A DNA stretch of 64,000 nucleotides. Source: Candolleomyces eurysporus (Eukaryota > Basidiomycota > Agaricomycetes > Agaricales > Psathyrellaceae). The notes under the pieces were generated by a model. The model was not told the DNA's origin, ran no database searches, and saw only the letters and a list, made by a program, of their open reading frames with translations. Position 1 is the first letter of the stretch, and each line of letters starts with the position of its first letter. Positions 12,369 to 25,225 of this stretch are shown here, piece after piece. The translations under genes were made by a program, and so were the position numbers. The DNA is taken from assembly GCA_027579435.1 (NCBI GenBank), contig JANBPK010001039.1:149828-213827 (forward strand). Direction: 5' to 3'.

Positions 12369-13249
12369 CACGTTCGAGACCCCGACTGGGTTCAATTGCA
12401 GAGCTAGTTGAGTGGATTGGATTGAAAATAGGAATATTGCGATAAGACTGGCTGGCAATTAGCAGCTATGGACGACCATCAGCAATGGACTGCAGGTCAA
12501 AACCTTCCGATCCAAACAAAGACAAACCTGGTGTACCCAACTCGACGCTTTGTACTTCGTAACCGTAACCTAATATCAACTGTCATTGCAGTGATATGTC
12601 ACTCCAACTCGATCGCTCGCCAGAGCGTCGTCAGATCGTAAGCCAAGAATGCTTGATATAGCCAGGAGGTAAGTACAAGGAATACCTTCCGAGGCCCATG
12701 ACTGCCACTCTTTTTTGTCTTCAGGTTTATGTGCATCGAATTTGAAGTAATGCATTCATCCAATGGCCGCTCTCATGAAAAACATGAGCATCGCATCCTT
12801 TATGATACTGTAGAACTTATACAGCTGAGTCCCAGTGAGGGTCCGACAAAGCGTTGCCGACGCAGCTGAGAGACGCGGAGCAGGGTCAATGGTACAAAGA
12901 TATTCGTCGCATCATCGCCACTTTACTAACGCTCCTTTGTATTCAGGTGGAGCATCCCGAAATGGAATTGCTCAATCAGTAGGCGTCTGAATGGGAACAA
13001 TCGACGATTTAACTGAGCGTGTGTCTCAGTCCGTTGCAGACCATTTTCTGATCAACAGCACTTGAGCGTAACTTTCGACGTTAGGATGATTGCCCTGTCT
13101 TACACTGCTCGACAGTGACTGGTTCGATAAACTGTTATCACTCTTGGAACAATGCACTCTTATGTTAGTTGGAAACGACTGATTTAGGTGCCTGATTGGC
13201 AGCGAAAATGACCTGATCTCGATATCAACTCCCCTTGTCCCCCATCTAT
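12369..13249. promoter_or_regulatory. Intergenic; duplicated promoter segment upstream of first tandem paralogue
   Basis: No gene seen. The distal part (about 13,010-13,230) resembles the region about 2.9 kb downstream that precedes the second paralogue. For example TTGGAACAATGCACTCTT near 13,143 matches CGGAACAATGCGCTCTT near 16,043. Confidence 0.5.
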
Positions 13250-13321
13250 ATGAGTTGGGACCCCTCGCCTTCCAGTTCCCAATCCTCGACGACTTCCCCT
13301 ACCAACCTATTTTTCTTCAGT

Positions 13322-15287
13322 ATGTCCACTGTTCACCATAATGAACAGCTCAGAGAGGCACATCACTTCAGTATGGGCGACCTGATGATTAACATCGGTG
13401 CTCCCCAGCAACCTAGCACAATCAACAATTTTGGCAGCAATCAGCGGTCGCAGGGTGCACCGAAAAGTGCACCCCCGAGTATGTAATATCTAAAAGCCGC
13501 TCCGAAAAGGCCTACTGACAACCACGGTGACAGACATGAGCCAGAGCGGAGTTGGCTCTTATTTCGGTGGGTCTGCGTACCCAACGCCTCCAGCAAGCTA
13601 TCCAAGTTCAGAGGGCGCACCAAAGCGGCCTGCTGCCCCTCGAGTGGGGCAAGGCAACCGTTCTCATCACCCCCGTGTAGACCGATCGTTCATGCCCCCG
13701 AGTAAGTCGAACAAAGGTTTGATACAAGTTCAGACGTAGTGACGTCGTTTTTGCAGATCCGGACGTTCGTGCAAATCGTACTGGCCAGCCCTCGCGTCCG
13801 GCTGTAAGGCCCATCCAAGGCCTTCCCACTCCTAATCCCAGCCTCCGATCTTCTGCGAACGTAGATCTGGAGGAAGAGGACATCTATGAAGAAGCAAAAG
13901 AGGTAATCGTTTCGGATGCTCCTCATCCCACCACTTCCCCGTCCGGTCCTGCCCCACGTATGCGAGACACGGTCTTCCTCGCGGACGGTGCCAAAGCGGC
14001 TTTGGAGAACGCAATGCCGGTCATCCAGCGTTTCTTTAGCAAAGCTGGCCTGAAGAATGACGAATGGATTGCGCAGGTCGGTTTCGACGAAGAGGAGCTC
14101 TTTGAGAGGAACTGCTACGAGGAGGTGATCGTATTCACCATCTTGAATCCAGCGGTTGCTGTCAAATCTATCGACCGAAGGAAACTGAAGAGCCATTTTG
14201 CGAGGTTCCCCGTCGTTATTCGGTCTCACTCTGGTGAAGATCGCTGTACGGAAAGAGGATCAGGAAGGGCTCGCGTTGTAAATGCATCAGCTCATGAACG
14301 CGAAACGCATCTCTTGGCAAACATGGCACAACATACTGCATCTGTCTCGAAGGACCTCCCAAAAATTCCTGACTATGCCAAGATAGCTTTCACCGCAGAG
14401 ACCGGATTCTCTGGACTTGTAGATCCTAAAGCTCGGCTGACTGTGGAGGCAAGCCTAGCTCACAAGGTACGAAGACATGCCGCTTCTGAATACACAATCG
14501 AATGCTGAAAATCTACATGTAGGCTGCCAGGGATCATGATGGAGCTCACCGAAGTGTCGAATTCAGCAAGCTTGATTTCAGGATGTCCGGTCAACGTAAT
14601 CCGTTCTTCCTGAAGTTTGCTCATGTTTCGGTAGCGAACGGAGAGAAGGACGTCACTGTCAAAAAGCCTGCGGAAGTACCCCGTCTGGCGGATAGTTTCA
14701 AGGAAACTATCGCCAACAAGACAACCGAGTCTCGGACTCAGAGCCTCAGCATCAATGCGTCTGCAAGCCCAAGCGCAACTGGCCAGGTATCTCGGACCAA
14801 GGGGAGCGAAACGTCAAAGTCTAGCGAGCAGACTCATAATCACCACTGGATTGATTGGGAGTATCTCGTTCATGGAGTGAAAGTCAAGTACCAGAATGCC
14901 AAAACTGAGGCTCTCAAATCACAGTCTCTGGTTGAAAACGACAATCTTCCTAACTTCTCCCTTCCAATCTCGTCTTCTTCTACTACCGAAACTGAGCCCG
15001 AGGACGACATCATCAAAATCCGCTTGACCTCGTTCTGGACCTACAGAGTGGATAAAGACGACGTCTTGGAGCCGGAGCAATTTGGGGCTTTGAAACGGGT
15101 TTGGCAGCGGGTAGCGTTGTGGCGCTTCAAGGAATCCAATCCAAAGCCTGCTCCCGGTTTCACCAATTTTGTTCATTGTGTTGATTTGGAAGTCTCGACG
15201 GAGTTTCTAGGCATGGTTAAGGATTGGAAAAGAATATCCTCGCATCCAAATGTGACTATGGATTTTCTGGACAGGGCGGTGGAATGA
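13322..15287 (+). CDS. Lineage-restricted protein of unknown function, tandem paralogue 1
   Basis: Exons 13322-13478, 13534-13701, 13757-14466 and 14523-15287 give 599 aa; introns 1 and 2 are phase 1 and intron 3 is phase 0. I do not recognise the family. The N-terminal 190 residues are polar and Pro/Ser/Asn-rich, with REAHHFSMGDLMIN near the start. A compact central domain follows at about 205-300 (FLADGAKAALENAMPVIQRFF, DEWIAQVGFDEEELF, YEEVIVFTILNP). The C-terminal half contains VEFSKLDFRMSGQRNPFFLKFAHVSV, here named only by its ends, and TNFVHCVDLEV. The next gene shows the same blocks, which supports the splicing. No signal peptide or membrane segment. An in-frame ATG at 13250 would add 24 residues. 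Confidence 0.72.
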
Positions 15288-16263
15288 GATGACCGTAACC
15301 TATTATTTATTTTAAATTATTGATCAAGAGAACTCGGGTAGTAGTACTCCACTTTAGCAACCTCTGTCGTTCATGATAGATGAGCGCTTGAGCCACTCAA
15401 ACCTTTCATTCTGGATGTAACAGTTTCTAAGTGATGGGCAATGTTTTGTGACGATAAGCCAACTTATTGTTGTGATAAGAACTTTTTGATTTTGTCCAGT
15501 CCGGTCCCTCATATACAAGGATTCTCTTTTGTCTGCTGCTGACTTTCTTCATATTCAGGTCCAATGTCTGAAGTGAATATATTCAGGGGTCGTTTAAAGG
15601 AGAAACGATAACACCGCACTCTACGTGATGCCGAGTATTTCATTTAACTGAGGGTGTAGGCTCAGTGTGGGTACCCCGACCCGTTGCATACAATGTTAGT
15701 TGTCAGCTCAGAGGCCCACAGTACTTCATATATCGTGGAGGTTCGTACACAGATGAAAGTTTTCCTTCCATACCCACATTAATCTCGCTAGCTCTTCCTT
15801 GTATTCAAGTGTAACCTCTCAGCGGTCCCAAAATGAATTCACGTATTCGGTAAGGGCCCAGTGAGAAACAATAGCTGATGATACCCGAGAGTTCATATCA
15901 CTGGATATATAGGTCCCGATGTGTGTCTTATCAGTTGTTACAGGGCACGGCCTGTGCTCCTCGAGCCACACTTGAACGTTTAGGTTGAGCTTCCTCTGTC
16001 ACATTTCTTGTCAGTGGACGGTTCAACAAAAGGAGGTATTCTCGGAACAATGCGCTCTTTTGTGCTGATTGGCAACCATCGAATCGAGTCTGAGAATTTC
16101 TGACACAAGTTTATCTTCGTATGGCCGAAAGATGCCCTCAGAAGATGGTGCACAAGGGAAAGATCGACCTCAGTAATCTATTAATAAGCTGGGTTTTCAC
16201 TCTCTCCGATTCCTCATTTTCGTATATCCAACTCTCTAATTCCACAGCAAAAACTCAGCTTCC
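15288..16263. promoter_or_regulatory. Spacer between tandem paralogues, carrying the duplicated promoter
   Basis: Holds the 3' flank of paralogue 1 and, from about 15,900, the copy of the upstream segment described for 13,010-13,230. No further gene seen. Confidence 0.45.
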
Positions 16264-18227
16264 ATGGAACTTCCACAATCTTCACCCAGCGCCAGGAGTT
16301 TCGAGTTCTTCAGGAACGCAAGTAACGTCAGTATTGGACAAACAACTTTCAATCACGCTCAAGGCTCCACGAACCCTGTTTTCAATAATACTCACAATAA
16401 CTACCTCGACTCTCGAGGAGCTACACAAGGGACATCATCTAGTACGCCTGAAACGTCAGTAGTTCTGAAACGCTCCTCACCACTATATGCAGGCGACGAT
16501 TCCCCTAACGATGCGCGCCAAACTGCCAGGTCCAGCGGGCTGGATCAAGCTAACTTTGCGGTTCTGAACCAGCATCTGAGTACGCCAACTAGCTATAGTT
16601 TCCGGTCCACAGCTGCTAATGTAACCTTCATACAGAGGCTACAAGTGCTCGCAAACGTCGGTCTAGATCTCCAGTAGGGATCCAAATCCCTACCCCTGCT
16701 CCAAGCTCGCTCTCCCCGGATCGGTCCACGATATCGGGTTCGGAATCAGAGCTCGAGGGGGAAGAAGATAGTCCCCGCGGCAGGCGGTGGACTAGGGAGG
16801 TCGATCATACCGCTGATGCCCAGCACTCGTTGGCTTCGCAACCTGCTCCCGAGTCCATAGCACCCCTTCCCCAGCTGCGGCATGTCATCATAGCCGCCGA
16901 GGGCGCCAAAACAGACCTCGAAAGTATGCTGGACAGAATCGAAAAGATTCTAAAAGATGGAGGGATTAAGAGGGATCAATGGATCGCCCAAGTCGGGTTC
17001 GATCAAGAAGCGCTATCCCTCTACGACCGTAATTTCGAATACCAGGAAGCAATCGTTATCACGATCCTGGACTCATCCGTCAAAGTCAAGGCTATCAAGA
17101 TGGACGAATTGCAGCAATGTCTGTCATCGTACACTATCTCAGTAAGGCTGCCCGACGGCGAAACTCTGAAAACAAGGTCCTCCGCTTTACCGTCTCAAAT
17201 TGCTGACCAGAGAGAGCGACGAAGAGGAGGGAACTTTGAAAATGCGGCTATGGACAAGCTTGCTGATAACACTGGAAGTCGGAATTTATTAGTTCTCCCT
17301 GCGACACGACCCGATGATGCATACATCGAGGTCAAGACTTTCGACAAGCTCAGCCAAAATCACACCGAAGGAGAGGTGGCTACACACTTTGCGTTCGATA
17401 TCAAGGTATGTGATTGCAGCCGCAGCAACTCAACCCAGTGTGTACGCTAACCGACTACTGGCGAGCAGAAGACCGAAAATGGATCGTCGATCGAGTTCCA
17501 CAATCTCTCGTTCACAGGACCACAACTTCCAAATAGGCCTTTCTACATCCAATATGGGCACGTCAGAGTCTCAGGCGATGGCACCGGAATCCATCGTGCG
17601 ATCCAGTATCCCGAGAACCAGCCAGGCCATGGAGACGATTTTAAAGTCATCAAGGCTCATAAAACGCTCAGTGGCATCGTAAAGAAAGCAGCCGCCAAGA
17701 TCCTGGGTAAGAGTGGGCCGGAAGTCACTGTGGAATATGCCACAACGCAGGGAAGAGAAGACCAGGAGGGGGAGGAATGGACGAAGAAGGTCAATTCTGT
17801 CCATCACGAGGAGGTACCTGGTGGCTGGAAGCTCAAATTTGACACCTCCGCACTTCGTAGGACGACTTTCCGACCACCCCGCAAGTCGGGTGACTCCACG
17901 AATCGTGGGATGGTCGCCGATTTCTCGTTGGGTCGCTTGGCAGGCCCAACGCAGGAAGAAAGGGTCACGATCAAATTCGCTTCACTTTGGGCTCTTCATA
18001 CAGACAATAATCAGGTTCGCAGGACGGCCAATCCACTGAAACGAATACGGAAGGATAAGCTTAGGAAGGGCAAAGGAAAGGACATGGTTGACGTCGAGTC
18101 TTTGCCGATGTTCACCAACTTCGTTCATCTGGTGGAAATAGTTTTCCCTAGCAATTTCTCGGGGATTATTGCAGATAATGAGTCCCATTCCCCTGGCTTC
18201 ATCGACTTCACTTTGCCCACTCCATGA
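16264..18227 (+). CDS. Lineage-restricted protein of unknown function, tandem paralogue 2
   Basis: Exons 16264-16441, 16493-16579, 16636-17405 and 17469-18227 give 597 aa, with the same four-exon plan and intron phases (1, 1, 0) as the gene 2.9 kb upstream. The conserved central block is present (HVIIAAEGAKTDLE, RDQWIAQVGFDQEAL, EAIVITILDSSVKVKAI), followed by the C-terminal block (IEFHNLSFTG, FYIQYGHVRV, FTNFVHLVEIVFP). The N-terminus has FFRNASNVSIGQTTFNHAQG, an Asn-rich motif shared with other genes here. Without the two phase-1 introns, both starting GTACGCC, the frame ends at 16677, so splicing is needed. Function unknown; no secretion or membrane signal. Confidence 0.75.
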
Positions 18228-18551
18228 ACGAGTCAGGACTTCTCATTATTGTACCATTGGAAATTGCTCTGGTGCCAGCGATGATCTAATGGCTCGAACT
18301 CTTCACTTAGGCAATTAGCTCTCTTACCAAAACTGTTTTTGTTTACTTCCAGTATCGTAAAGTCAAATAATAGGATCTCTTCGTGTTTCTGGTCCTAGAT
18401 TGTCCCTCGAGGTAATTCTACAACACAGCTCATTGTAACAGTTTTAGTCTAGCATCGCCATTGGAGTGAAGAAGTGTGCTATGTTTATGAATGTTCATTC
18501 GCTCGGCAGGCTAGAGCCTGGAAAAACAGAAGTATAGGTCCGTAGGAAAGT
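18228..18551. other. Convergent intergenic
   Basis: Between the + strand paralogue and the 3' end of a - strand gene. AT-rich, no gene seen. Confidence 0.4.
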
Positions 18552-20140
18552 TTAAATAGACAGCAATCTGAGACCGTTCATTATGAGGGTGAAGACTAGC
18601 CACAGGGACATTGTTGAGAGGCTCTCTATGTTTGAAGCGGCAGAAGTTGCCATGCATTCTGCCTTGGGCAGAGTGAGAGCCGAGATCGAGTTGCCGCAAG
18701 GAACGTATACGACCGAATAACCGATGACATTTTCGGGCTCTATCTGAACGAAAGAGAGCGTTCTATTTAAGGGGTTTCAAGAAGGTTGTCAGAGAGAGTA
18801 CAGAATAATAGCACGCCTTCGATAAAAATCGGAGGGGATGAAGGCAAACGCACCTATCATCAATTTTCATCTTGCCAGGTGTAGAATAGTATGATATGTT
18901 GGCAACAAGACCACCCTGAAAACCAAACTTAATCAGCCCCACATCCAACAGCGCTGAGAGAGGCACGCACAATCTGACCCGGTGGTATGCTAACCTCAAT
19001 CTCCTGTGACTTTGTGGTTTTCATCGATGAGGAGTTCTTGATGGTCGTAGTTGATATTGCGCTGGGACCAATCAATCCGAGGGAGGTTCCAACGGTCCAT
19101 TCGACCCCGAAAGAGTGTTCCAGCTCAAAAGTGCCTCCAAGGGTTGTTTTTGTATTCTCCGAATTGCCAACGACGCAATTGGCCACAGATTGTCCAATAA
19201 GGACACTGTAGCTCGCTGTCGTCGTTGAATTGACCTTTTAGACCAAACCAAGGAAGCTTTAGTCAACGTCTTTGTATTAAAGGGCGCTTCCTTACCGACG
19301 ATGGTGTGAACGCGCATTTGGACTTGCCGCAAGGAGCGCAGTTGTTTATAACCAGAACTTCGGGACTTAATGGTGCCGGCTGTTCGGGTACTGGACTGGG
19401 AGTTGAGGATCCTGAAGGGAGGTACGGTGTTCCGGAAGTGGTAGTAGAGATTGGAAGGGTAGAGGTGGAAGCTGTAACAGTGACCGTAGTAGGCGACACT
19501 GTGGAAGTTGTTGCGTTGTCTGGATTTACCGGTATGATCCTCCACAATTCAGATCCTGTCGCATTCGCCGAAGGAGAGACAATCACCTGTTTGGAAAAGC
19601 TCGTTAGCTCTATGCGGACCGGAAGGCGGTATCATACTCACTTCATTTGATGTAAAAGGGCCTCCAACCTCTGCCCAAGGAGCCCAGACAAGAGAGCATT
19701 CCGCGGTAGAGCAGATGCTGTTGGGAGAGGTACATTCGTTAGCGGATTTACAAATCAAACGTAAGGATGCACGAAGCCCACCTGTGGTACACAGCGTCGA
19801 CCTGTCTCAAGTACCAAGTCTGGGTCCCTTGATTGGAAATGAGAAGCGAGGAACTAGGTGCTGCCGTGATGTAGCTCGTGTTCAAAGCTACATTCAGGAT
19901 GCTAAATGTCGTATTCGTTGCATCTGTGGGTTGAAATGTCCACTAGTGGTGGTATGTAGATGAATGAAGGAATGATCTAGAGTTCGTATAACTTACCTGT
20001 TCTGAAAGCGACGTGGTATTTGCACCAAGGGTGGCGTTTACTGGGGCAGTCGTGGTGTTCGCGAATTGCAGAAACCCACCAGGGTGGTAGGGCGAGTAGA
20101 TGTTGTACGGTGCCCCGGGGACGATCCGCACGCTGGTCAT
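18552..20140 (-). CDS. Aerolysin-like fold candidate with hydrophobic C-terminal tail, copy A
   Basis: Seven exons: 19997-20140, 19782-19942, 19642-19717, 19296-19586, 18971-19234, 18854-18915, 18552-18762. The N-terminal third (exons 1-4) has repeated G-x-L and W-x-x-P elements that suggest a beta-trefoil-like domain. A Thr/Ser/Pro linker and a CAPCGK cysteine motif follow. Exon 5 is a Ser/Thr-rich region of alternating polar and hydrophobic residues ending in IPPGQ, the arrangement seen at the end of the membrane-insertion strands in aerolysin/ETX-MTX2-fold proteins. The last exon ends in a hydrophobic stretch of about 20 residues. There is no N-terminal signal peptide, so a tail-anchored or unconventionally exported protein is possible. 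The fold is inferred from pattern only and toxicity is not implied. Two paralogues share the exon plan. Confidence 0.65.
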
Positions 20141-21115
20141 TTTGAGAAACTAGAAGGAATAGAAGGGACCTTGGTGCGTGTCAGGTACGATAAGGAACGC
20201 TCATCGCTTACTTTATATTATGCAAAACATAAATTGCGATACCAACACCGCAAGGCTCAAGTCACAGCCTGGGGAGATTGGATGGAGAGCGGGGTGTTCA
20301 GCTTCACCTCGTGGCTTGGCTTGCTGGCTGTGTGTACAATATGAGTCCTTATAAAAATGATTGCATGGAAGCATCTAGACGCCGGGCGTCTACAGCCTTT
20401 TCTTTAAATGGGCTCTTTTCAAGGCTATATCGCCTTGAATCTCACCTTCAGGAGCAATGGCTCTAATGATTTTAGTCGACCGCGACTTGCTCCACGACCA
20501 TAGCACCAACTGCCGTGAAGATATTCTGGAGTGAGTTGGGATTTATTGAACCAAGGGGCACGATGACAATGCTGTTAATTCATTTAAACCTAGAAAGAGT
20601 CTGCACGCCCACGGCTGTTACAATAGACGTTCGGATCCGGGATGGTACACCTGTCGCCTCGTGTGCATTCCGGCTGCATCATTTCGCCGGATGTTATCCT
20701 CTAAGGCCTGGGTTTGTTCAGTCAGGGACAACCCGCCGTCCTTGGTTCCCGAGTCAACGGATTTTGTACACGCAGCCCTTGAGCAATTCTGGACTGCCTC
20801 GAGGTCTGATGCTTAAAAACTGCTGAGCCTCGCCGTAACCATTCTGGGTCAAAGACAGCTGTGATAGCACAATGGCGATGTGTTTACGGAAGCATGCTTG
20901 ATGTCAGACAGACGTGCCTCTGCCACGCGTCCGATAGCCAATATTATGGACTATCGAGACAATACAAAACCNTGAGAAGTGATAAAGCAGTTGATTCTAC
21001 ACGCAACATAACAGCCATTTAGATAAACACGTCCGAATGATCATGAAAAGCTCCGAGTGTCCTTCAATAACAGAGGGTCCGAGTCCTTGGCAGAAGTTGG
21101 ATCTCGATAGAAATA
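20141..21115. promoter_or_regulatory. Spacer between aerolysin-like copies A and B
   Basis: Promoter side of copy A: on the minus strand a TATAAAG-like stretch near 20,212-20,220 lies about 75 bp before its ATG. An N lies at 20,972. No coding gene supported. Confidence 0.4.
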
Positions 21116-22638
21116 TCAAAGCAATGTCACGACGCCGGACAGAAACGCCAGTCCCAGCGCTAACAATGGCATCCTCCTTAAAGTGGGACAACCTGACCTA
21201 GGCCTAGGGGGACACTCGGATTCCGGGAGCGCGAGAGCTTCGAATGGGGTTCCGCAAGTAGTATAGAGCACAGAATATTCCAGAACATTTTCCGGTTGGA
21301 CGGACACAAACGCAAGTGTCCTAAAGGTAAAATTGGGTCAAGGATAAATTGAAAGAGACTCGCGAGAGGTGAATTGAGTTCGGAACGTACCTGTTGTCAA
21401 TCGCTATCCGTCCAGGTGTCGTTATGTATGACACCTTCGCAACCAAAGCGCCCTAAACAAAGGGAAGGAATCTGTCAGTCTAGGGTATACCACGATGTAT
21501 GGTCACACGTACAGCTTGACCAGGAGGAATGTTTACTTCAATCGTTTGAGATTGTGTAATCGTCTTCGCCGTGTTTCGTGTCTCAGAAGTACTGAAATCA
21601 AGTCCTGGGCCGATTCGGAGACCGAGGGAAAAACCGGACGACGTTTCGACCCCAAACGAGTGCCGCAATTCGAATGACCCTCCGAGAGTTGTCTTAGTGG
21701 ATTGGGTGCTATTTGGACCGCAATTGGCGACAGGCTGGCCAATGAGGATGCTGAATGTTTCAGACGAGGAGCCATCCTCCTTAGATTAGGGTCAGCTGAT
21801 TCCGAACAGTCTTGAATATCAGAAGGTGCTAACTGATGGGTCGAATACACATCGATCATTTCCACAGGGAGGACAATTTTTTAAGGCCAGGAGGCGCTGA
21901 TCTACACTGGGTGTTCCTGTGGGGGACGGTGGAAGCCTTCGTGTCGATGTTCGCGTCGACGTTGCCGAGGTGGCGCGGGTTGTAGAGGATGCAGAGGTGG
22001 CAGACGTTGTGGAGGTTGTGCCCGAAGGCAAGGCGGTGGCAGTACCAACGGGAACGATCCTCCACAGCTCTGCTCCCTCTAATCTGCCTGGAGCGGCGAG
22101 AACGATCTTCACAGTCGTTGATGACTCAGTGAGGATACATAATATGAGAATTCGGGAGACTTGCCTCGTTATCTGTCGAATCGCCCCCGACTTCCGACGA
22201 CGGCGCCCAAGCAAGAGAGCAATCTGGATCATAGCATACACTACGATAGTGAGAGCCTGAATGAGCGAGTTGCAGAAAGGCGAAAATTACGTGTGGAATT
22301 CCTCGTCGACTGGAGTCAGATACCAGAGTTGAGGCTCAGTGCTAGAAGAGAGTAGTGAATCCGTATTTGACACATAGGTCTTGAACTCCCAGTTCGCGAT
22401 GGTAAAGGCGGAGCCATCAGTGTCTGACAGTTCAAAAGTCCACTAGTGCTATGTGTCAACAGTACGCTCTGAGCATCTATTTTATCAACGGACGTACCTG
22501 CTGCGAAACATCCTCCACATAGGAGCCGAGCGTTGCATATGCTGAGGTAGTTTGGTTTGGGAACTGGAGGTATCCGCCATCATGATAAGGTGTAGAGATG
22601 CTATACTGCACTCCCGTCGTGATCTGAATACTGGCCAT
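21116..22638 (-). CDS. Aerolysin-like fold candidate with hydrophobic C-terminal tail, copy B
   Basis: Seven exons parallel those of copy A: 22498-22638, 22291-22442, 22165-22240, 21834-22106, 21513-21779, 21391-21452, 21116-21320. The same landmarks appear: a GGYLQF element near the N-terminus, a WAP element in exon 3, a long Thr/Ser linker and CPPCGN in exon 4, the Ser/Thr-rich alternating region ending IPPGQ in exon 5, and a final exon with a conserved two-cysteine segment and a C-terminal hydrophobic tail (about the last 18 residues). Exon 6 is 62 nt in both A and B. The intron after exon 3 appears to use a GC donor (GCAAGT). Function as for copy A is inferred; no evidence of activity. 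Confidence 0.65.
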
Positions 22639-23537
22639 TTGGCTGGAAAAATGGGGGAAGCTTCATGTAACAGAGCTGTGGCCAAGGCGCTCATAATTTA
22701 TGTAGACTGTTACAATAGAGTCGACGCCCGCATGTTACAACATGCCCAGTGTGTTATCGAACCATCAACTCGGTGTGTCCGCATGTTGTGAGCGCCAGGA
22801 ATAAAGGGCCGACATGCGAGATTGTTTGAGAGCAATGCATGGCTCGAAACTGTTGCTCTATCGAGCGCCTGCCGAGTTCACCGGGCAGTTCAGGGATAAA
22901 AGAAGGCGGCGTGTCAACGCGACAAGTTTCCTTGGGAGCAAACACTATTGGGATCATTATTGTCCTCCAATTGGAAGCTCTTTTGCTCCCAGATCAGCTC
23001 GTAGTCTTAGAATGGAGTTTCAATTTATCGACAAGCTTCCATCTGTCAAATGCTCGGGATGAGTTTGCAGCGCCCGACGTCACAGAACATGAAATAAACG
23101 CCCATGAGTAATAGCACACCTGGTGGGAGGCCCTCATGCACCCGATGCAAAGATCTCCCCGCTTCCAAAACGACTCACCAGCAACCCGGAGCGCCTTTGA
23201 ACTCTTTTTGGCCATAACTTGATATATTGCGATGACACGGGGTTTCTGGGAAACGGTGCAGCATTCGTTGGCAAGGACGCGCCTGCATGGCGTTGTTGTT
23301 GTTGGTTTGGCCGAACCTGCTTGAAGCCTTTGACAAACATAGCCAGACAGCCGCGAATTCGAATGCCTCTCGCGCACGGTTTGAACGTTGTTCCTGAACT
23401 TCGGGAAATGTTGATTCTTCAGCATTTCGAAGGACTGCTCTTGGTGATATTCTCGGCCCTGAAGTCTATATAAACCACTAGGATGATTGTGGAGCAACCA
23501 TTACTCGCAGGCTCGACGATCAGAGACTTCCGCGACA
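22639..23537. promoter_or_regulatory. Intergenic; TATA box of the DUF1996 gene
   Basis: TATATAAA at 23467-23474, about 70 bp before the DUF1996 start codon. The remaining sequence has only incoherent short frames. Confidence 0.5.
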
Positions 23538-25225
23538 ATGGTCCATTGGAGATCCCTGGCGACATCTGTGCTCCTTGCTGCAGGGTCCGCTCATGCTCTG
23601 CTTCGCTTTCCTTGCTCTCAACTAGTTACCCAGCGCTTTGATCCGTGAGTGAAATAATTGCTGGACTTACTGTATCTAACGTCGTCGATAAAGCCTAGTG
23701 ACTCCAGGACAGGTGTCTCCTCATGTCCATCAAATCATTGGAGGGGTGCGTGACTTTATCCTGGGATACCTTCCTAGCTTGACAGTACCTTAATCTCCTT
23801 TGCTCTCCAGAATGCGTAGGTCGCTGGTCAAATCATAGAAACTCTGTCTTGAAATACGTTTTTAGATTTAATTTGACCATGGACCCTGATCTCGATGTGC
23901 CCAACCTTGCCACCTGCACGACGTGCCGTTTCAAGGAGGACAAGTCAAACTACTGGACTGCGGTAATGTATTTCAAGCATCCCAACGGGAGCTACATCAG
24001 GGTGAAGAACGCCTTTAGCCTGTGCTGTTTGTCCTTCTTACTCCTCGCTATCGGCCCAGGTTCCCCAAATTCCCAACCACTTCACCACGGAAGCAAAAGG
24101 CGGCATGACTGTGTACTACATCCAGCCTCCTGACCTCAGCCCAGTCACTGCTTTCCGCAAGGTAACGCAGTGGATTACCTTCCTCACTCCTCCTCTGACC
24201 TCTGCGCAGGGTTTCCGCATGATCACAGGCGACGCAATGTACCGTAAGCCCGTACACACCAATGAGAAGAGCGGGGAGCGCTGGGCGACATCGTTCCGAT
24301 GCTGGGAGTCGACGGGCCCATTCGATTATTCCAACAGTCATGCTATTGGTCCTGGTCCGTTCGATAGCGTTAACCTCCCCAATAGGCCCTGTCTCGGTGG
24401 CATACGTTCAAACACTTTCTTCCCATCGTAGGGTTATGCCGTTCCTTCTCGCAACCAGATCTGACCACGCGCTATCAGGTGCTGGGACGGTGTTAACCTC
24501 GACTCCCCTGATCATAAGGTATATACTAATGGAGGTACAAGACTCCTTCGCTTCAACTGAATCCCATTTTAGAGCCACGTCGCCTTTTATAAGGAAGTTG
24601 ACCCGAAGTGGGGTTTATTCTTGGCCAGTGGGACCTGCCCCGACTCTCACCCAGTCAGGATCCCGACTGTGTTCTACGAGACGGTCTGGGATACCAAACC
24701 ATTCAATAGTATGTGGCCAGAAGATGGTAGTCAGCCACTTGTTCTGAGTATGGGCGATCCGTACGTCCCTTTCCGGTGCCTCTTCATTCACGCACTGAAT
24801 GTCTTACTAGGACCGGTTTCGGACATCACGGCGATTACCTCTTTGGATGGGAAGACGACTCCTTGCAAAGAGCTATGGACAAATGCACTGGGATTGATGG
24901 ATGGCCGCCTAACTGCACCGAACTCACATTACAAACCGATGAAGAGATGGATAGCTGCACGCTTGCTCCCAAGGTTGACGAAAAGGTCGAAGACGAATGT
25001 GAGCACTCCATCGTTTTCTCCAGACGCGATTTCTTAGGGCCTCATTCCACAGATCTTCCGAATCTCCCCGGATGTAATCCACTGCAGGGAGGCCCCCAGT
25101 CTGCTACCCTGGTCCCTGGCTGCACGGCTTTGTCGACCACCTTTTCGCCAGCTGCAGCTACTCCTGCGGTCGAAGTTGCTAATGCTGCCAAGCCAGCAGC
25201 TGTAACCCCGGCTCCTGTTCTCTAA
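23538..25225 (+). CDS. Secreted DUF1996-domain protein
   Basis: Nine exons (23538-23644, 23694-23745, 23811-23815, 23866-24001, 24060-24161, 24210-24427, 24479-24518, 24573-24760, 24811-25225) give 420 aa. Residues 1-20 form a signal peptide ending AHA. DUF1996 then runs through most of the protein: LVTPGQVSPHVHQIIGGNAFN, TCTTCRFKEDKSNYW, FRMITGD, FRCWE, CWDGVNLDSPDH, HPVRIPTVFYET and TGFGHHGDYLFGWE. The domain is common in secreted fungal proteins, often next to WSC domains; its activity is unknown. The C-terminal 60 residues are Ala/Pro/Thr-rich. The third exon is only 5 nt (AATGC); without it the highly conserved GGNAFN motif and the reading frame are both lost. Confidence 0.9.

Noticed and set aside
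16264..16677. Unspliced 137-codon ORF as a separate small gene
   Set aside because: Two phase-1 introns starting GTACGCC connect it to the large downstream frame exactly as in the paralogue.
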